A DNA stretch of 64,000 bases from Demequina sp. NBRC 110056 (GCF_002090155.1 NZ_BBRM01000005.1:1-64000), one strand, 5' to 3'. Positions 37,987-47,458 are shown, counted from the stretch's first letter. Notes: generated by a model from the sequence alone, not told the origin. Translations and numbers: made by a program.

Positions 37987-39285
37987 ATGACCGACACGCT
38001 CAGCAACGACCGCTCGTACGTCTTCCACTCGTGGTCCGCGCAGGCCACGCTCGCGCCGCTCACCATCGCGCGCGCGGAGGGCACCCGGCTGTGGGACGAG
38101 GACGGCCGCGAGCTGCTCGACTTCTCGAGCCAGCTCATCAACGCGAACATCGGCTACGGCAACCGCGCGATCGTCGACGCGATCAAGGCGCAGGCTGAGC
38201 TGCTCACCACGGTCGCCCCGCAGCACGCGATCGCGGTGCGTGGCGAGGCGGCGCGCAAGGTGGTCGAGCGCGCGCCGGACGGGTTCACCAAGGTGTTCTT
38301 CACCAACGGCGGCGCGGACGCCAACGAGAACGCGATCCGCATGGCGCGCCAGCTCACCGGCCGCCGCAAGGTCATCTCGGGCTACCGCTCGTACCACGGC
38401 AACACCGGCGCCGCCGTGGTCGCGACCGGTGACTGGCGTCGCGTGCCCAACGAGTACGCGACGGACCACGTCCACGTCTTCACGCCGTACCTGTACCGCT
38501 CGGAGTTCCACGCCGCGACCCCGGAGGAGGAGTGCGAGCGTGCGCTGCGACACCTGCGCCGCACCATCGAGGCGGAGGGCCCGGCCGGCATCGCCGCGAT
38601 CATCCTCGAGACCATCCCCGGCACCGCCGGAGTCCTGGTCCCGCCGGACGGCTACCTGCCCGGCGTGCGCGCGCTGTGCGACGAGTTCGGCATCGTGATG
38701 ATCCTCGACGAGGTCATGGCGGGATTCGGCCGCTCCGGCGAGTGGCTCGCGCTCGACGCCTTCGGCGCGACCCCCGACCTCATCACCTTCGCGAAGGGCG
38801 TCAACTCGGGCTACGTGCCGGTGGGCGGCGTGATCATGTCGGAGCGCATCGAGCAGCACTTCGAGGACAAGGTCTTCCCTGGTGGGCTGACCTACTCGGG
38901 GCACCCGATCGCGATGGCGTCCATCGTCGCGAGCCTCGATGCGCTCGCCGCCAAGGGCGTGATCGACAATGCCAAGGCCGTGGGCGAGGACGTGTTCCGG
39001 CCGCGCCTCGACGCGATCGCCGCCGCGCGCCCCGACGTCGTGGGCGAGGTGCGCGGCAAGGGCGTGTTCTGGGCCGTCGAGCTGGTCGCCGACGCGGTCA
39101 CGCGCGAGCCGGCCTCACCAGCGACCGTCGGCGCGGTCAAGAACGGCCTTATCGAGCGCGGCGTGCTGCCGATCGTCGCCGACAACCGCATCCACATGGT
39201 GCCGCCGTGCGTGATCACCGCAGAGGACGCGCACGCCGGGCTCGACGTGCTCGCCGAGGTCATCGGCGCGTTGCCACAGGCGTAG
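37987..39285 (+). CDS. Class III omega-aminotransferase (beta-alanine:pyruvate type)
   Basis: PLP enzyme, 432 aa, with Lys270 in 'LITFAKGVNSGYVP', PLP-contacting Asp in 'VMILDEVMAGFGRSG' and 'FTNGGADANENAIRMA'. Likely converts beta-alanine to malonate semialdehyde, the step after the ureidopropionase. ATG 37987 lies 82 bp after the binding-protein gene and ends the operon. Its stop is only 8 bp from that of the convergent recG. Confidence 0.87.
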   Translation: MTDTLSNDRSYVFHSWSAQATLAPLTIARAEGTRLWDEDGRELLDFSSQLINANIGYGNRAIVDAIKAQAELLTTVAPQHAIAVRGEAARKVVERAPDGFTKVFFTNGGADANENAIRMARQLTGRRKVISGYRSYHGNTGAAVVATGDWRRVPNEYATDHVHVFTPYLYRSEFHAATPEEECERALRHLRRTIEAEGPAGIAAIILETIPGTAGVLVPPDGYLPGVRALCDEFGIVMILDEVMAGFGRSGEWLALDAFGATPDLITFAKGVNSGYVPVGGVIMSERIEQHFEDKVFPGGLTYSGHPIAMASIVASLDALAAKGVIDNAKAVGEDVFRPRLDAIAAARPDVVGEVRGKGVFWAVELVADAVTREPASPATVGAVKNGLIERGVLPIVADNRIHMVPPCVITAEDAHAGLDVLAEVIGALPQA

Positions 39286-39293
39286 GGCGGGGC

Positions 39294-41546
39294 TCAGCCG
39301 CGCTCGAGGAACTCCTCGCGGTCCTCCCCGAGCCACGAATCGATCGCGGCGGCGAGCGCCGGTGCCTCGTGCAGCTCGGGGTCGGCGTCGACGATGCGTC
39401 GCGCCACCGCGCGCGCCTCGTCGATCAGCGCGGCGTCACGCACGACCCGGAGGAGCCGCAGCGAGTTGCGCCCCCCGGACTGCGCGGCGCCGAGCACGTC
39501 GCCCTCGCGGCGCAGCTCGAGGTCCTTCTCGGCGAGCTCGAAGCCGTCGGTGGTCGCCGCGAGCGCGTCGAGGCGCTCCTTGCCCACCGTGCCCTCTTCA
39601 GCGCGCGACACCAGCAGGCACACGCTCGGCAGGGAGCCGCGGCCCACGCGGCCGCGCAGCTGGTGGAGCTGAGAGATGCCGAAGCGCTCGGCGTCGAGGA
39701 CGACCATCATGGTCGCGTCGGGCACGTCGACGCCCACCTCGATCACCGTGGTCGACACGAGCACGGGCGCCTCGCCTGAGGCGAACGCGGCCATGGCGGC
39801 GTCCTTCGACTCGGGCGCCAGCCGCCCGTGCATGACGCCGATGCGCACGCCGGCGAGCTCGGGGCGCTCGCCGAGCATCACAGCCGTCTCGGACACGGAC
39901 GCCAACGGCGCCTTCGGCGCCTCACCTGCACCGTCGTCCAGCTCGAGCGCTCCCCCGGCGTCGGACTCGGGGGCCCCAGCGAGCGCATCGGCCTCCTCCG
40001 GGGCGTCGTCGGCGTCGATGCGCGGGCACACCACGTAGACCCGGCGGCCCTGGTCGACCTCCTCGCGCACGCGCGCCCAAGCGCGCGCGAGCCACGCCTC
40101 GTTGTCGGCGGGCACCACGTGCGTGGCGATCTCCGCGCGGTGCGCGGGCTTCTCCGTCAGGAGCGACGTCTCGAGATCTCCGAAGACCGTCATGGCGACC
40201 GTGCGCGGGATCGGCGTAGCCGTCATGACGAGCATGTGCGGCGGGTGCGCGCCTCGGGCGCGCAACGCGTCGCGTTGCTCGACGCCGAAGCGGTGCTGCT
40301 CGTCTACCACCACGAGCCCGAGGTCCGCGAACTGCACGCCCTCGCTCAGCAGCGCGTGCGTGCCCACCACGATGCCGGCCGCGCCCGAGGCGGCCTCCGC
40401 AAGGGCGACGCGGCGAGCCTTCGAGCCCTGGGATCCGGTGAGGAGCGCGACCCTCGTCGCGGTGTCGGCGCCCCCGAGCATTCCCCCGTGCCCGAGCGGC
40501 CCCAGGAGCTGCTCGAGCGTGCGCAGGTGCTGCGCCGCGAGCACCTCGGTGGGCGCGAGCAGCGCCGCTTGCCCGCCCGCGTCGACCACCTGCAGCATCG
40601 CGCGCAGCGCGACCACCGTCTTGCCTGCGCCTACGTCGCCCTGCAGCAGCCGCAGCATGGGCGTGGCCGCGGCGAGGTCCTGCGCGATCGTGGCGCCGAC
40701 CTCGCGCTGCGAGCCGGTGAGCGGGAACGGCAACCGGGCGTCGAGCGCATCGACCAAGCGACCGCCGGCCCGCGGGCGAGGGACCGCGGCGAGCGCCTCT
40801 CGGGCCGCACGGCGCCGCGCGAGGGCGGTCTGCAGCACGAGCGCCTCCTCGAACCTCATGCGATCGCGCCCGCGCCGCCAGTCCTCGGGGTCGTCCGGCA
40901 CGTGCACCGCGCGCAGCGCCTCGAGCAGAGTCGGCAAGCCGCGCTCCTTGCGGATCTCCTCCGGCACAGGATCGGGCACGTCCTCCTCGACCAGCGGATC
41001 GAGCACGGTCCGCACCGAACGGCCGATGCGCCACGTCGGGACGGACGCGGCCGCAGGGTAGATCGGGATGGGGCGAGAGGCCTCGAGCATCGCCTCGTCC
41101 TGGTCGGCGGCGTCGACGCCGACGATGATGTAGTCGGGGTGCGTGAGCTGGCGGCGACCGCGATACTCCCCCACGGTCCCCGTGAACAGACCGGCGCGGC
41201 CCGGCACCAGCTTGGACTCGTGCATGCGGAGCACGCCCGCGCGCTTGGCGAAGAACGTCAGCTGCAGGGTGTCCCGCCCGTCGGTCACGACCGCCTCGAG
41301 CATCGCACCGCCGCGGGAGCGCATGGTGCGGACCTGCGCGGTGCGGACCTGCGCCATGACGGTGACGTGCTCGCCCGGGACGAGCCTGCCGATCTCGGTC
41401 ATCTCGCCGGGGCTGCCGTAGCGGCGCGGGTAGTGGCGCAGCAGGTCCTCGACGGTCTCGAGGCCCAGCCTCCCGAGCCCTCCGGCCGTGCGCATGCCGA
41501 GCACCTTCCCGAGCGGCTCGTCGAGCCGTGAGGCGGCCACGCTCAC
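39294..41546 (-). CDS. recG: ATP-dependent DNA helicase RecG
   Basis: Branch-migration helicase for replication-fork rescue, 750 aa. The N-terminal wedge/OB region covers about residues 60-150. Helicase motifs: I 'LQGDVGAGKTVVAL', II 'VVVDEQHRFGVEQR', III 'VMTATPIPRT', and VI 'QLRGRVGRGS'. An acidic insertion of about 35 residues lies between motifs III and V. The GTG start overlaps the DAK2-gene stop by 4 bp. Confidence 0.95.
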   Translation of the reverse strand: MSVAASRLDEPLGKVLGMRTAGGLGRLGLETVEDLLRHYPRRYGSPGEMTEIGRLVPGEHVTVMAQVRTAQVRTMRSRGGAMLEAVVTDGRDTLQLTFFAKRAGVLRMHESKLVPGRAGLFTGTVGEYRGRRQLTHPDYIIVGVDAADQDEAMLEASRPIPIYPAAASVPTWRIGRSVRTVLDPLVEEDVPDPVPEEIRKERGLPTLLEALRAVHVPDDPEDWRRGRDRMRFEEALVLQTALARRRAAREALAAVPRPRAGGRLVDALDARLPFPLTGSQREVGATIAQDLAAATPMLRLLQGDVGAGKTVVALRAMLQVVDAGGQAALLAPTEVLAAQHLRTLEQLLGPLGHGGMLGGADTATRVALLTGSQGSKARRVALAEAASGAAGIVVGTHALLSEGVQFADLGLVVVDEQHRFGVEQRDALRARGAHPPHMLVMTATPIPRTVAMTVFGDLETSLLTEKPAHRAEIATHVVPADNEAWLARAWARVREEVDQGRRVYVVCPRIDADDAPEEADALAGAPESDAGGALELDDGAGEAPKAPLASVSETAVMLGERPELAGVRIGVMHGRLAPESKDAAMAAFASGEAPVLVSTTVIEVGVDVPDATMMVVLDAERFGISQLHQLRGRVGRGSLPSVCLLVSRAEEGTVGKERLDALAATTDGFELAEKDLELRREGDVLGAAQSGGRNSLRLLRVVRDAALIDEARAVARRIVDADPELHEAPALAAAIDSWLGEDREEFLERG

Positions 41547-43057
41547 TGCTGCCGTTCCACCCCGATGAGCACCGCCGGCGCGGCCTGCTGCCCGCGGTAG
41601 ACGTTGACGTCCGCCTGCGGTGACGTGCCGTGCACCGACAGCCGCACCGCGTCGGCCACGGCGTCAGGCACGCCTGCGGCAAGGATCAGCGTGACGATCT
41701 CTGTCCGGGGATCGATCATGCGGTCGACGTCCTCGTCGAGCGCGTCGCCCGTCGACTGGCCGACGACCGTGTCCGCCGCTGCGGCCGCCATCTGCTCGGC
41801 GAGGTCCTGGCCTGGCGTCGTCAGCGCCGCCGCGGCCACGGCGGCGACGACCTGCGCCTCGTGCTGGGCGTCGAGGACGGTGAGGACCGGCTTGCGCCGC
41901 TTGCGCGCGAGCTCGAGCGCGGCGGCTCGCAGCGCGGGGTGCCCGGCGACGACCACGGCCGCTGTGCCCGAGGCGTCCTTGACGGCGCGCCTCAGCGCGC
42001 GCCGCTTGAGCGCCGTGGGGTCGGGCACCACGAGCACGACGGCGCCCGCATCGGCGAGCGGCTCCGCGATGCCGGGGCACGACGTCAGGGCCACGATGCC
42101 CGTGGCCGCGCGGTCCGCGTCGTGGCCCAGCCGCACGTTGCGCACCACGATCTGGTGAGCCTTGGACGCGATGCCGCGCTCGACCGCGAGGTGCGGCTCG
42201 TCGGTGTGGACGTGCGCCTGCCACAGGTCGTGGGCGCCCGTGACGGCGACCGAGTCCCCGATGGTCTCGAGCTCGCCGGTCAGCGCGTCGCGGATGTCCT
42301 CCTGCGAGCGCGCGACGAACATCACCTCGTACGCGCCGCCCTCGTCCTCGTGCTCGTGGCCCCGCGCGATATCGCCGACGAGTCCACGGGAGCGGTCGTC
42401 GACCTCCCACTCGACCTCGTCGAGCGACGCGAGCGCATCGCTGCCCGCGAGAGTCTCCGCGAGCATCTCGAGCTGGAGCACGAGCCCGGCCGCCCCGGCG
42501 TCGACCACGCCGGCGGCGCGCGCGCTCGGCAGCTGCTCGTGGGTGAGCGCGAGCGCGGCCCGACCCGCGACGACGGACGCCACGGCCGTCGCCTCGCGAC
42601 CAGCGCCCGCCTCGACAGCGTCGGCTGCGCCCTTGGCTGCCGCGCGCGCGACCGTCAGGATCGTTCCCTCGACGGGCGATCCGACCGCGCGATACGCGGC
42701 CTCGGCCGCGAGGTCGAGCGAGCGCGCGATGCCGGCCGCGTCGACCCGGCTCAGGCCGCCCTCGCCGTCGATGGACGACAGGAACGCCGTGAGGTACTGG
42801 CTGACGATCACGCCCGAGTTGCCACGCGCGCCCATGAGCGCACCGCGCGCGAAGGCGGCGACCACCTCTCGGTGCGTGGCGTCGTGAGCGAGCTTCGCGA
42901 CGGCGCGATTGCCCTCCTGGAGCGTCAGGTAGAGGTTGGTGCCCGTGTCCGAGTCGGGCACGGGGAAGACGTTGATCGCGTCGAGTCGCTCGCGGGCGTG
43001 CTTGACGGCGCGCGCGCCAGCGTCGAGCCAACTGCGGAGGTCGGCGCTCTCTGCCAT
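41543..43057 (-). CDS. DAK2-domain protein (YloV/FakA-like)
   Basis: 504 aa protein with an N-terminal DAK2 kinase-like domain ('INVFPVPDSDTGTNLY', then 'ARGNSGVIVSQYL') and a C-terminal DegV-independent half. The FakA homologue in Firmicutes phosphorylates fatty acids bound to FakB. The actinobacterial role is unproven. The usual metal-site Gly-Asp-Asp-type run reads 'PDSDTG'. ATG 43057 is chosen over the longer frame because the family begins near here and GAGAGG precedes it. Conserved partner of recG and rpmB. Confidence 0.85.
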   Translation of the reverse strand: MAESADLRSWLDAGARAVKHARERLDAINVFPVPDSDTGTNLYLTLQEGNRAVAKLAHDATHREVVAAFARGALMGARGNSGVIVSQYLTAFLSSIDGEGGLSRVDAAGIARSLDLAAEAAYRAVGSPVEGTILTVARAAAKGAADAVEAGAGREATAVASVVAGRAALALTHEQLPSARAAGVVDAGAAGLVLQLEMLAETLAGSDALASLDEVEWEVDDRSRGLVGDIARGHEHEDEGGAYEVMFVARSQEDIRDALTGELETIGDSVAVTGAHDLWQAHVHTDEPHLAVERGIASKAHQIVVRNVRLGHDADRAATGIVALTSCPGIAEPLADAGAVVLVVPDPTALKRRALRRAVKDASGTAAVVVAGHPALRAAALELARKRRKPVLTVLDAQHEAQVVAAVAAAALTTPGQDLAEQMAAAAADTVVGQSTGDALDEDVDRMIDPRTEIVTLILAAGVPDAVADAVRLSVHGTSPQADVNVYRGQQAAPAVLIGVERQQ

Positions 43058-43191
43058 CGGGGCCTCTCGTCGTGATCCTGTGCGTGCGCTCGATCCGGTG
43101 CCGGTCGAGACTGCGGTGACTTCCGGGACTATGGTGTCACGTGGTCCGGACACCGCGGGCGCGTCCCTGAGCACCGCGATCACGCGGCCGT

Positions 43192-43221
43192 TTGCCCGAT
43201 GTGCCCCACGTCGGCTACCCT
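43192..43221 (+). promoter_or_regulatory. Promoter of rpmB
   Basis: TTGCCC (43192-43197), 18-bp spacer, TACCCT (43216-43221). The start would be near 43228, giving a leader of about 75 nt before the GTG at 43304, with a TAGGAG ribosome site. Confidence 0.5.
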
Positions 43222-43303
43222 AGTGCGGTTGCCTGACACCAGGCTGTCGAACGTGGCGCCGCCCAATCGGGGCGAGGCGCAGGTATTTTTTAGGAGAACT
43301 ATC

Positions 43304-43495
43304 GTGGCTGCCAACTGCGACGTCTGCGGCAAGGGACCGTCCTTCGGTCACTCGATCTCGCACTCGCACCGCCGGACCAAGCGTCGCTGGAACCCCAATA
43401 TCCAGCGTGTGCGCGCCGTCGTGGCGGGTACCCCCAAGCGTGTGAACGTCTGCACCTCCTGCCTCAAGGCGGGCAAGGTCCAGCGCGCCGTCTGA
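43304..43495 (+). CDS. rpmB: 50S ribosomal protein L28
   Basis: 63 aa, GTG start preceded by TAGGAGAAC. '[19 protein letters not shown]' and '[12 protein letters not shown]' give the four Cys of the zinc-containing form. The in-frame codons upstream of 43304 belong to the leader and promoter. Divergent from the DAK2-recG pair, as in other actinobacteria. Confidence 0.97.
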   Translation: MAANCDVCGKGPSFGHSISHSHRRTKRRWNPNIQRVRAVVAGTPKRVNVCTSCLKAGKVQRAV

Positions 43496-43511
43496 CCCGG
43501 CGCACCTCGCA

Positions 43512-43544
43512 AAGGCCGATGATCCCCTCGGGGACATCGGCCTT
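43512..43544. terminator. Terminator after rpmB
   Basis: The stem AAGGCCGATG (43512-43521) pairs with CATCGGCCTT (43535-43544), extended by an inner CCCC/GGGG pairing. It sits 16 bp after the rpmB stop and before the convergent Gly/Ser-rich protein gene, so may serve both strands. Confidence 0.8.
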
Positions 43545-43583
43545 CTGCATTCCCCTGGAGACCCCGTCGGCGGGCGAGCTGGG

Positions 43584-44330
43584 TCAGCGGCGCTTGCCGC
43601 CGTCGCGGCCCTTCCACCACCAGCCCTCCTGATGTCGCTCGTGATGGCGCTTGCCGGCATCGGCGGAGCTCCACGAGCGCTGGTGACCATCCTCGCGGCC
43701 GCCCCACGGCGGCGCGCCGTCGCCGCCACGGTGGCCGGCCGATCCATCGGAGAGGCCCCCCGGCGAGCCCGTGCCGCGCGCATCGGAGCGCGCCGTCCCC
43801 TCACCGTCACCTGAAACGGCCGACGAACCCGACGCACCCGACTTACCCGAGGTCGAGCCTCCCCCGGTTCCCCCGCTCGCACCGGGCGTCGCGGAGCGGC
43901 CGTCGGTCGCGGTCGAGGCACCAGTTGCCGGAGCGCCTCCCGCCCCGGCGCCACCCGTGCCGTTGGCGGGGCCGGCCAAGGCGCTCGCCTGCGCCTGAGC
44001 GACCTCCGGCTGCTCGACGACGACCTCGACGCGCACTGCCGGACCCTCCGGGTCGTCGTCCATGTTCGGGATCACGATCTGCGCGAGGTCAGCGGCATGC
44101 GCGGACGGGGCGACCGGTCCGCCGACGCCGACGCCGGTACGTTCCGCCGGGCCGGCGGCCTGACCCGACACCCACACGAGACCCAGTGCCGCGATCGCCA
44201 CGGCGCACGCGCTCGCGGCGGCGGTTCCGGTGATGCGAGCGACGAGGTCGGTCGACGCCGCGGACGCGGCCTCGCCGCGCGCGCCGCGACGCCCGTCGCC
44301 GCTCAGCGCGGCATCCCCCAGCCCCCTCAT
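43584..44330 (-). CDS. Hypothetical membrane-anchored Gly/Ser/Ala-rich protein
   Basis: I do not recognise this protein (248 aa from ATG 44330; GTG 44378 would add 16 residues). One hydrophobic segment at about residues 35-58 ('SACAVAIAALGLVWVSGQAA') is followed by a short Asp/Glu/Val-rich section. A low-complexity Gly/Ser/Ala tract covers about 110-195, and the tail is His/Arg/Trp/Lys-rich ('HHERHQEGWWWKGRDGGKRR'). It is downstream of thiL on the same strand, and probably single-pass with a disordered exterior. Its existence is supported by a single long open frame with good GC3 pattern, not by homology. Confidence 0.55.
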   Translation of the reverse strand: MRGLGDAALSGDGRRGARGEAASAASTDLVARITGTAAASACAVAIAALGLVWVSGQAAGPAERTGVGVGGPVAPSAHAADLAQIVIPNMDDDPEGPAVRVEVVVEQPEVAQAQASALAGPANGTGGAGAGGAPATGASTATDGRSATPGASGGTGGGSTSGKSGASGSSAVSGDGEGTARSDARGTGSPGGLSDGSAGHRGGDGAPPWGGREDGHQRSWSSADAGKRHHERHQEGWWWKGRDGGKRR

Positions 44331-44405
44331 GGTGACGAACCTACCAGGAGGAAGACTCGCAGATGTGGAGTTGCTCACACCGGCGGGGCGCCTGCCGCCG
44401 CACGC

Positions 44406-45350
44406 TCAGCCGAAGTGATCCCACCCGGCGACGCTCGGCGGCGCACCGTCGACGACGAGCCCGCTGCCCTCGCGCACCTCGCCGATGACGCGCCAGGTCG
44501 ACGGCACGGCGGAGGTCCGCGGGAACGCGGCAAGCATGTGATGGTCCTCCCCACCGCCGAGCGCCCACGCGAGCGCCGCGTCGACGTCCAGACCGAGACC
44601 TCGCGCCGTGCGCACGGCCGCGTCGTGCACCGGCACGAGCGACGAGTCGATGGAGAGCTCGACCTCGGATGCACGGGCGATGCGTGCGGCGTCGCGCACC
44701 AGCCCATCGGAGAGGTCCATCATCGCCGTCGCGCCGTGGAGCGCGCCCTCGAGACCCGCACCGATCCGCGGCGCGGGACGCAGGAAGAGACCGATCGCCT
44801 CCTCGTCGACGCGGCTGCCCCGCTCGAGCTGCTCGAACCCCGCGCGGGCCGCCCCGAGCGCCCCCGACACGGCGAGCACGTCGCCAGCGACCGCATCGGC
44901 CCTCGTGATCGGCTCCGTGCCGTGGGTCTCGCCCAGGACGGTCACGGCGACGACGATCTCGCTGGCCCCCGAGAGGTCGCCGCCCACGACGCCGACGCCG
45001 TGAGGCTCGCACGCCTCGCGCAGGCCGTCGGCGAGGCCCAGCACCCAGTCGACCGGAGTGCTCGGCGGCGCGCACAGCGTGACCTCGAGCGAGGTCGCGA
45101 CGGCGCCCATCGCGTCGATGTCGGCGATGTTCTGCATCGCCGCGCGCCATCCCACGTCCTCGCCCGTCGACCACGCGGACCGGAAGTGGCGGTTCTCGAC
45201 CAGCACGTCGGCGCTCACCACGAGGTGCCCGTCGACGGCCAGGACCGCCGCATCGTCCCCGGGTCCCAGGATCTCCGCATCGGAGCGCGGCAGGCGCGGC
45301 GAGAAGAGAGCGATGAGGGCGTCCTCGTCCATGTCACCGATGGTCGTCAT
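44406..45350 (-). CDS. thiL: Thiamine-monophosphate kinase
   Basis: Phosphorylates thiamine monophosphate to the diphosphate, 314 aa. 'LGPGDDAAVLAVDGHLVVSADVLVENRHF' (partly quoted elsewhere in the family), 'AMQNIADIDAMGA' and 'VGVVGGDLSGASEIVV' carry the acidic nucleotide and metal sites. It is 15 bp after the MATE gene. The DUF3515 gene that usually accompanies it lies beyond the MATE gene on the other strand. Confidence 0.94.
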   Translation of the reverse strand: MTTIGDMDEDALIALFSPRLPRSDAEILGPGDDAAVLAVDGHLVVSADVLVENRHFRSAWSTGEDVGWRAAMQNIADIDAMGAVATSLEVTLCAPPSTPVDWVLGLADGLREACEPHGVGVVGGDLSGASEIVVAVTVLGETHGTEPITRADAVAGDVLAVSGALGAARAGFEQLERGSRVDEEAIGLFLRPAPRIGAGLEGALHGATAMMDLSDGLVRDAARIARASEVELSIDSSLVPVHDAAVRTARGLGLDVDAALAWALGGGEDHHMLAAFPRTSAVPSTWRVIGEVREGSGLVVDGAPPSVAGWDHFG

Positions 45351-45365
45351 GTCACGAGCCTAGGG

Positions 45366-46730
45366 TCACGCCTCGGCGGTACGAAGCCAACCGCGCGTGC
45401 GGCTGAGCCGCCAGTACGCGGCTCCGAGCAGCACGCCGCGGGCAACGTTGAGCAGCGTGAAGGCGAGCCACAGCGCGTCGTTGCTCGCCTCACCCGCGAT
45501 CCACGCGGGGATGAGGAAGGCAGGCAGGTACACGCCGAGCACGGCGAGCAGCATGGTGTTGCGCATGATGCGCGACTGCCCGGTGCCGATGAAGATGCCA
45601 TCGAGCTGGTAGGCCGCGACCGAGATCAGCGGCAGCCACGCGGCCCAGTGGTAGTACTCGGCCGTCGTCGCCGAGAGCCCGGGAAGGTCGGTCATGAGGG
45701 CGATGAACTGGTCCTGGGCGAGCAGGAACACCGCGGTGAAGGCGCCCGCGATGACGAGCGCCGGCACCGTCGCCGCGAGGTTGACCCGGTGCAGCTCGCG
45801 GACGTCCTTGGTGCCGATGGCCTTGGCGCTCATCGCCTCCGCGGCGTGGGCGTAGCCGTCGAGACCGTAGCTCGCGAGCAGAGTCAGCTGCAGGAGGATC
45901 GCGTTCGCCGCCAGCACGTCCTCGCTGATGCGCCCGCCCGCCGCCGTGAGGAAGGTCAGCGCGACGTACAGCAGCGTCGTGCGGATCGCGAGGTCCGCGT
46001 TCATCGTGAGCAGTGACCGCCAGCGCCGGCGCAGCCCTTGGCCGCGCCAGCGCCGCAGGCGAGCGCGCAGCTCGGGATCGAGGAAGCGCCACAGGAGCAC
46101 GATCGCGAGCGCCAGACCCACCCACTCGGCGGCCATGGTCGCCCAGGCGGCGCCCGAGGCTCCCCATCCGAAGCCCCCGACGAAGGCGATGTCGAGGCCG
46201 AGGTTGAGAACATTCACGGTGACAGCGATCGCGAGCGGACGGCGGGTGTCCTGCGAGCCGATGAAGTAGCCCGTGATCACTGACGTGCCGAGGACGGCGG
46301 GAAGTGAGTGGATGCGGATCTGCGCATACGTGGTCGCGAGCTCGCGCACCTCGCCCGGCGGCGCGACGATGGTCATGGCCAGCGGGATGAGCACCCACTG
46401 GATGACGAGCAACGCCGCGGCGATGACGCCGGCGAGCAGCAGGCTCCGCTGCAGGTGGGAGATGGTGTCGAGCCGGCGCCCCGCCCCCAGCGCCCTGCCG
46501 ACGAGGCTCGTCGTGCCGAGCCGCAGGAAGGACAGCACCCAGTACGCCGCGGACAGCACGATCGACCCCGCTGCGACGGCGCCCAAGTTCGCGGTGTCCG
46601 AGAAGTGGCCGAGCATCGCGGTGTCGACGAGGCCCACGAGGGGAACGGACACGTTGGCGACGATCATCGGCCAGGCGAGGGCGAAGGCGCGCCGATGCGG
46701 CAGTCCGGCGAGGAGGGCGCGCGTGGTCAC
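45366..46730 (-). CDS. MATE-family efflux transporter (DinF-like)
   Basis: Multidrug/toxin:cation antiporter of 454 aa with about twelve helices. The start is 'FALAWPMIVANVSVPLVGLV', and 'DTAMLGHF', 'LGTTSLVGRALGAG' and 'GYFIGSQDTRRPL' are DinF-subfamily features. No LexA-box-like sequence is visible upstream, so SOS control is not suggested. Divergent from DUF3515. Confidence 0.9.
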   Translation of the reverse strand: MTTRALLAGLPHRRAFALAWPMIVANVSVPLVGLVDTAMLGHFSDTANLGAVAAGSIVLSAAYWVLSFLRLGTTSLVGRALGAGRRLDTISHLQRSLLLAGVIAAALLVIQWVLIPLAMTIVAPPGEVRELATTYAQIRIHSLPAVLGTSVITGYFIGSQDTRRPLAIAVTVNVLNLGLDIAFVGGFGWGASGAAWATMAAEWVGLALAIVLLWRFLDPELRARLRRWRGQGLRRRWRSLLTMNADLAIRTTLLYVALTFLTAAGGRISEDVLAANAILLQLTLLASYGLDGYAHAAEAMSAKAIGTKDVRELHRVNLAATVPALVIAGAFTAVFLLAQDQFIALMTDLPGLSATTAEYYHWAAWLPLISVAAYQLDGIFIGTGQSRIMRNTMLLAVLGVYLPAFLIPAWIAGEASNDALWLAFTLLNVARGVLLGAAYWRLSRTRGWLRTAEA

Positions 46731-46795
46731 CGGTCAAGGCTACGAGGTGCCTCACGCGGTCAGGGACCGGCTCGGTGCCCGATTACGCTGGATGC

Positions 46796-47263
46796 ATGCC
46801 TCGCCGTGCCACGATCGCCGCTCTCGTCGCGACGCTCGCCGCACCGCTGCTGGCAGGGTGCGCGCACGCCGTGGTCGTCGAGCCCGCGACGTACGCCGCG
46901 GATCCGGACTGCGCGCGAGTGATGCTCGCGATCCCCGAGGTCGTGGGCGGGCTCGAGATGCGCGCCACGACGTCGCAGGCGACGCAGGCCTGGGGCGACG
47001 AGTTCGAGATCCTCGCGCGCTGCGGCGTCGAGCCGCCTGGGCCGACCACCGAGCAGTGCATCGCCGTCGAGACGCCGGCCGCCCAGGTCGACTGGCTCAT
47101 GGCGGAGCAGGACGACGCGTGGGTCGCGGTGACGTTCGGACGCTCCCCCGCCCTCGAGCTGACCGTCCCCAAGATCCGCGCGGATGAGGCCGTCGGGGAC
47201 GTGCTCGCGGAGCTGTCGCCCGCGGCCGCCCTGGCGCCCGCCAACGGGCTTGAGTGCCGCTGA
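46796..47263 (+). CDS. DUF3515 lipoprotein
   Basis: Actinobacterial exported lipoprotein of unknown function, 155 aa. The signal peptide ends in lipobox 'APLLAGC' (Cys at about 20). 'DPDCARVMLAIPEVVGGL', 'RCGVEPPGPTTEQCI' and 'VAVTFGRSPALELTVPKIR' are typical, with conserved Cys pairs. It is normally found between ddl and thiL; here a MATE gene and the 47-52 kb block intervene. ATG 46796 is preferred over 46775, which would place seven residues before the signal peptide. Confidence 0.85.
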   Translation: MPRRATIAALVATLAAPLLAGCAHAVVVEPATYAADPDCARVMLAIPEVVGGLEMRATTSQATQAWGDEFEILARCGVEPPGPTTEQCIAVETPAAQVDWLMAEQDDAWVAVTFGRSPALELTVPKIRADEAVGDVLAELSPAAALAPANGLECR

Positions 47264-47423
47264 CGGGCCGCTTCGAGCCACTGCGCTGAGTCACCCGCCC
47301 CGACGCTGATGCTTGCGCGCGACGCGGGCAGCACGTGGCGCCGCACCGCGAGCCCGCGCACGGCCCGACGAGCGTGTCGGGGGCGGTCGAAACGTCATAT
47401 GTGGTCCGACTTGCGGCTTTTGA

Positions 47424-47452
47424 TTGACATGCGTCATAAGTCGCTTTAGGTT
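47424..47452 (+). promoter_or_regulatory. Strong promoter upstream of the sugar-dehydrogenase gene
   Basis: TTGACA (47424-47429), 17-bp spacer, TAGGTT (47447-47452), in a locally AT-rich stretch. An inverted repeat CGACTT (47408-47413)/AAGTCG (47438-47443) brackets the -35 and could be an operator. The predicted start (+7 from the -10) coincides with the A of an ATG at 47459. Confidence 0.65.
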
Positions 47453-47458
47453 CGACTC

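Noticed and set aside
43584..43811. Plus-strand small frames downstream of rpmB
   Set aside because: They lie opposite the Gly/Ser-rich protein, lack ribosome sites and start inside the terminator region.
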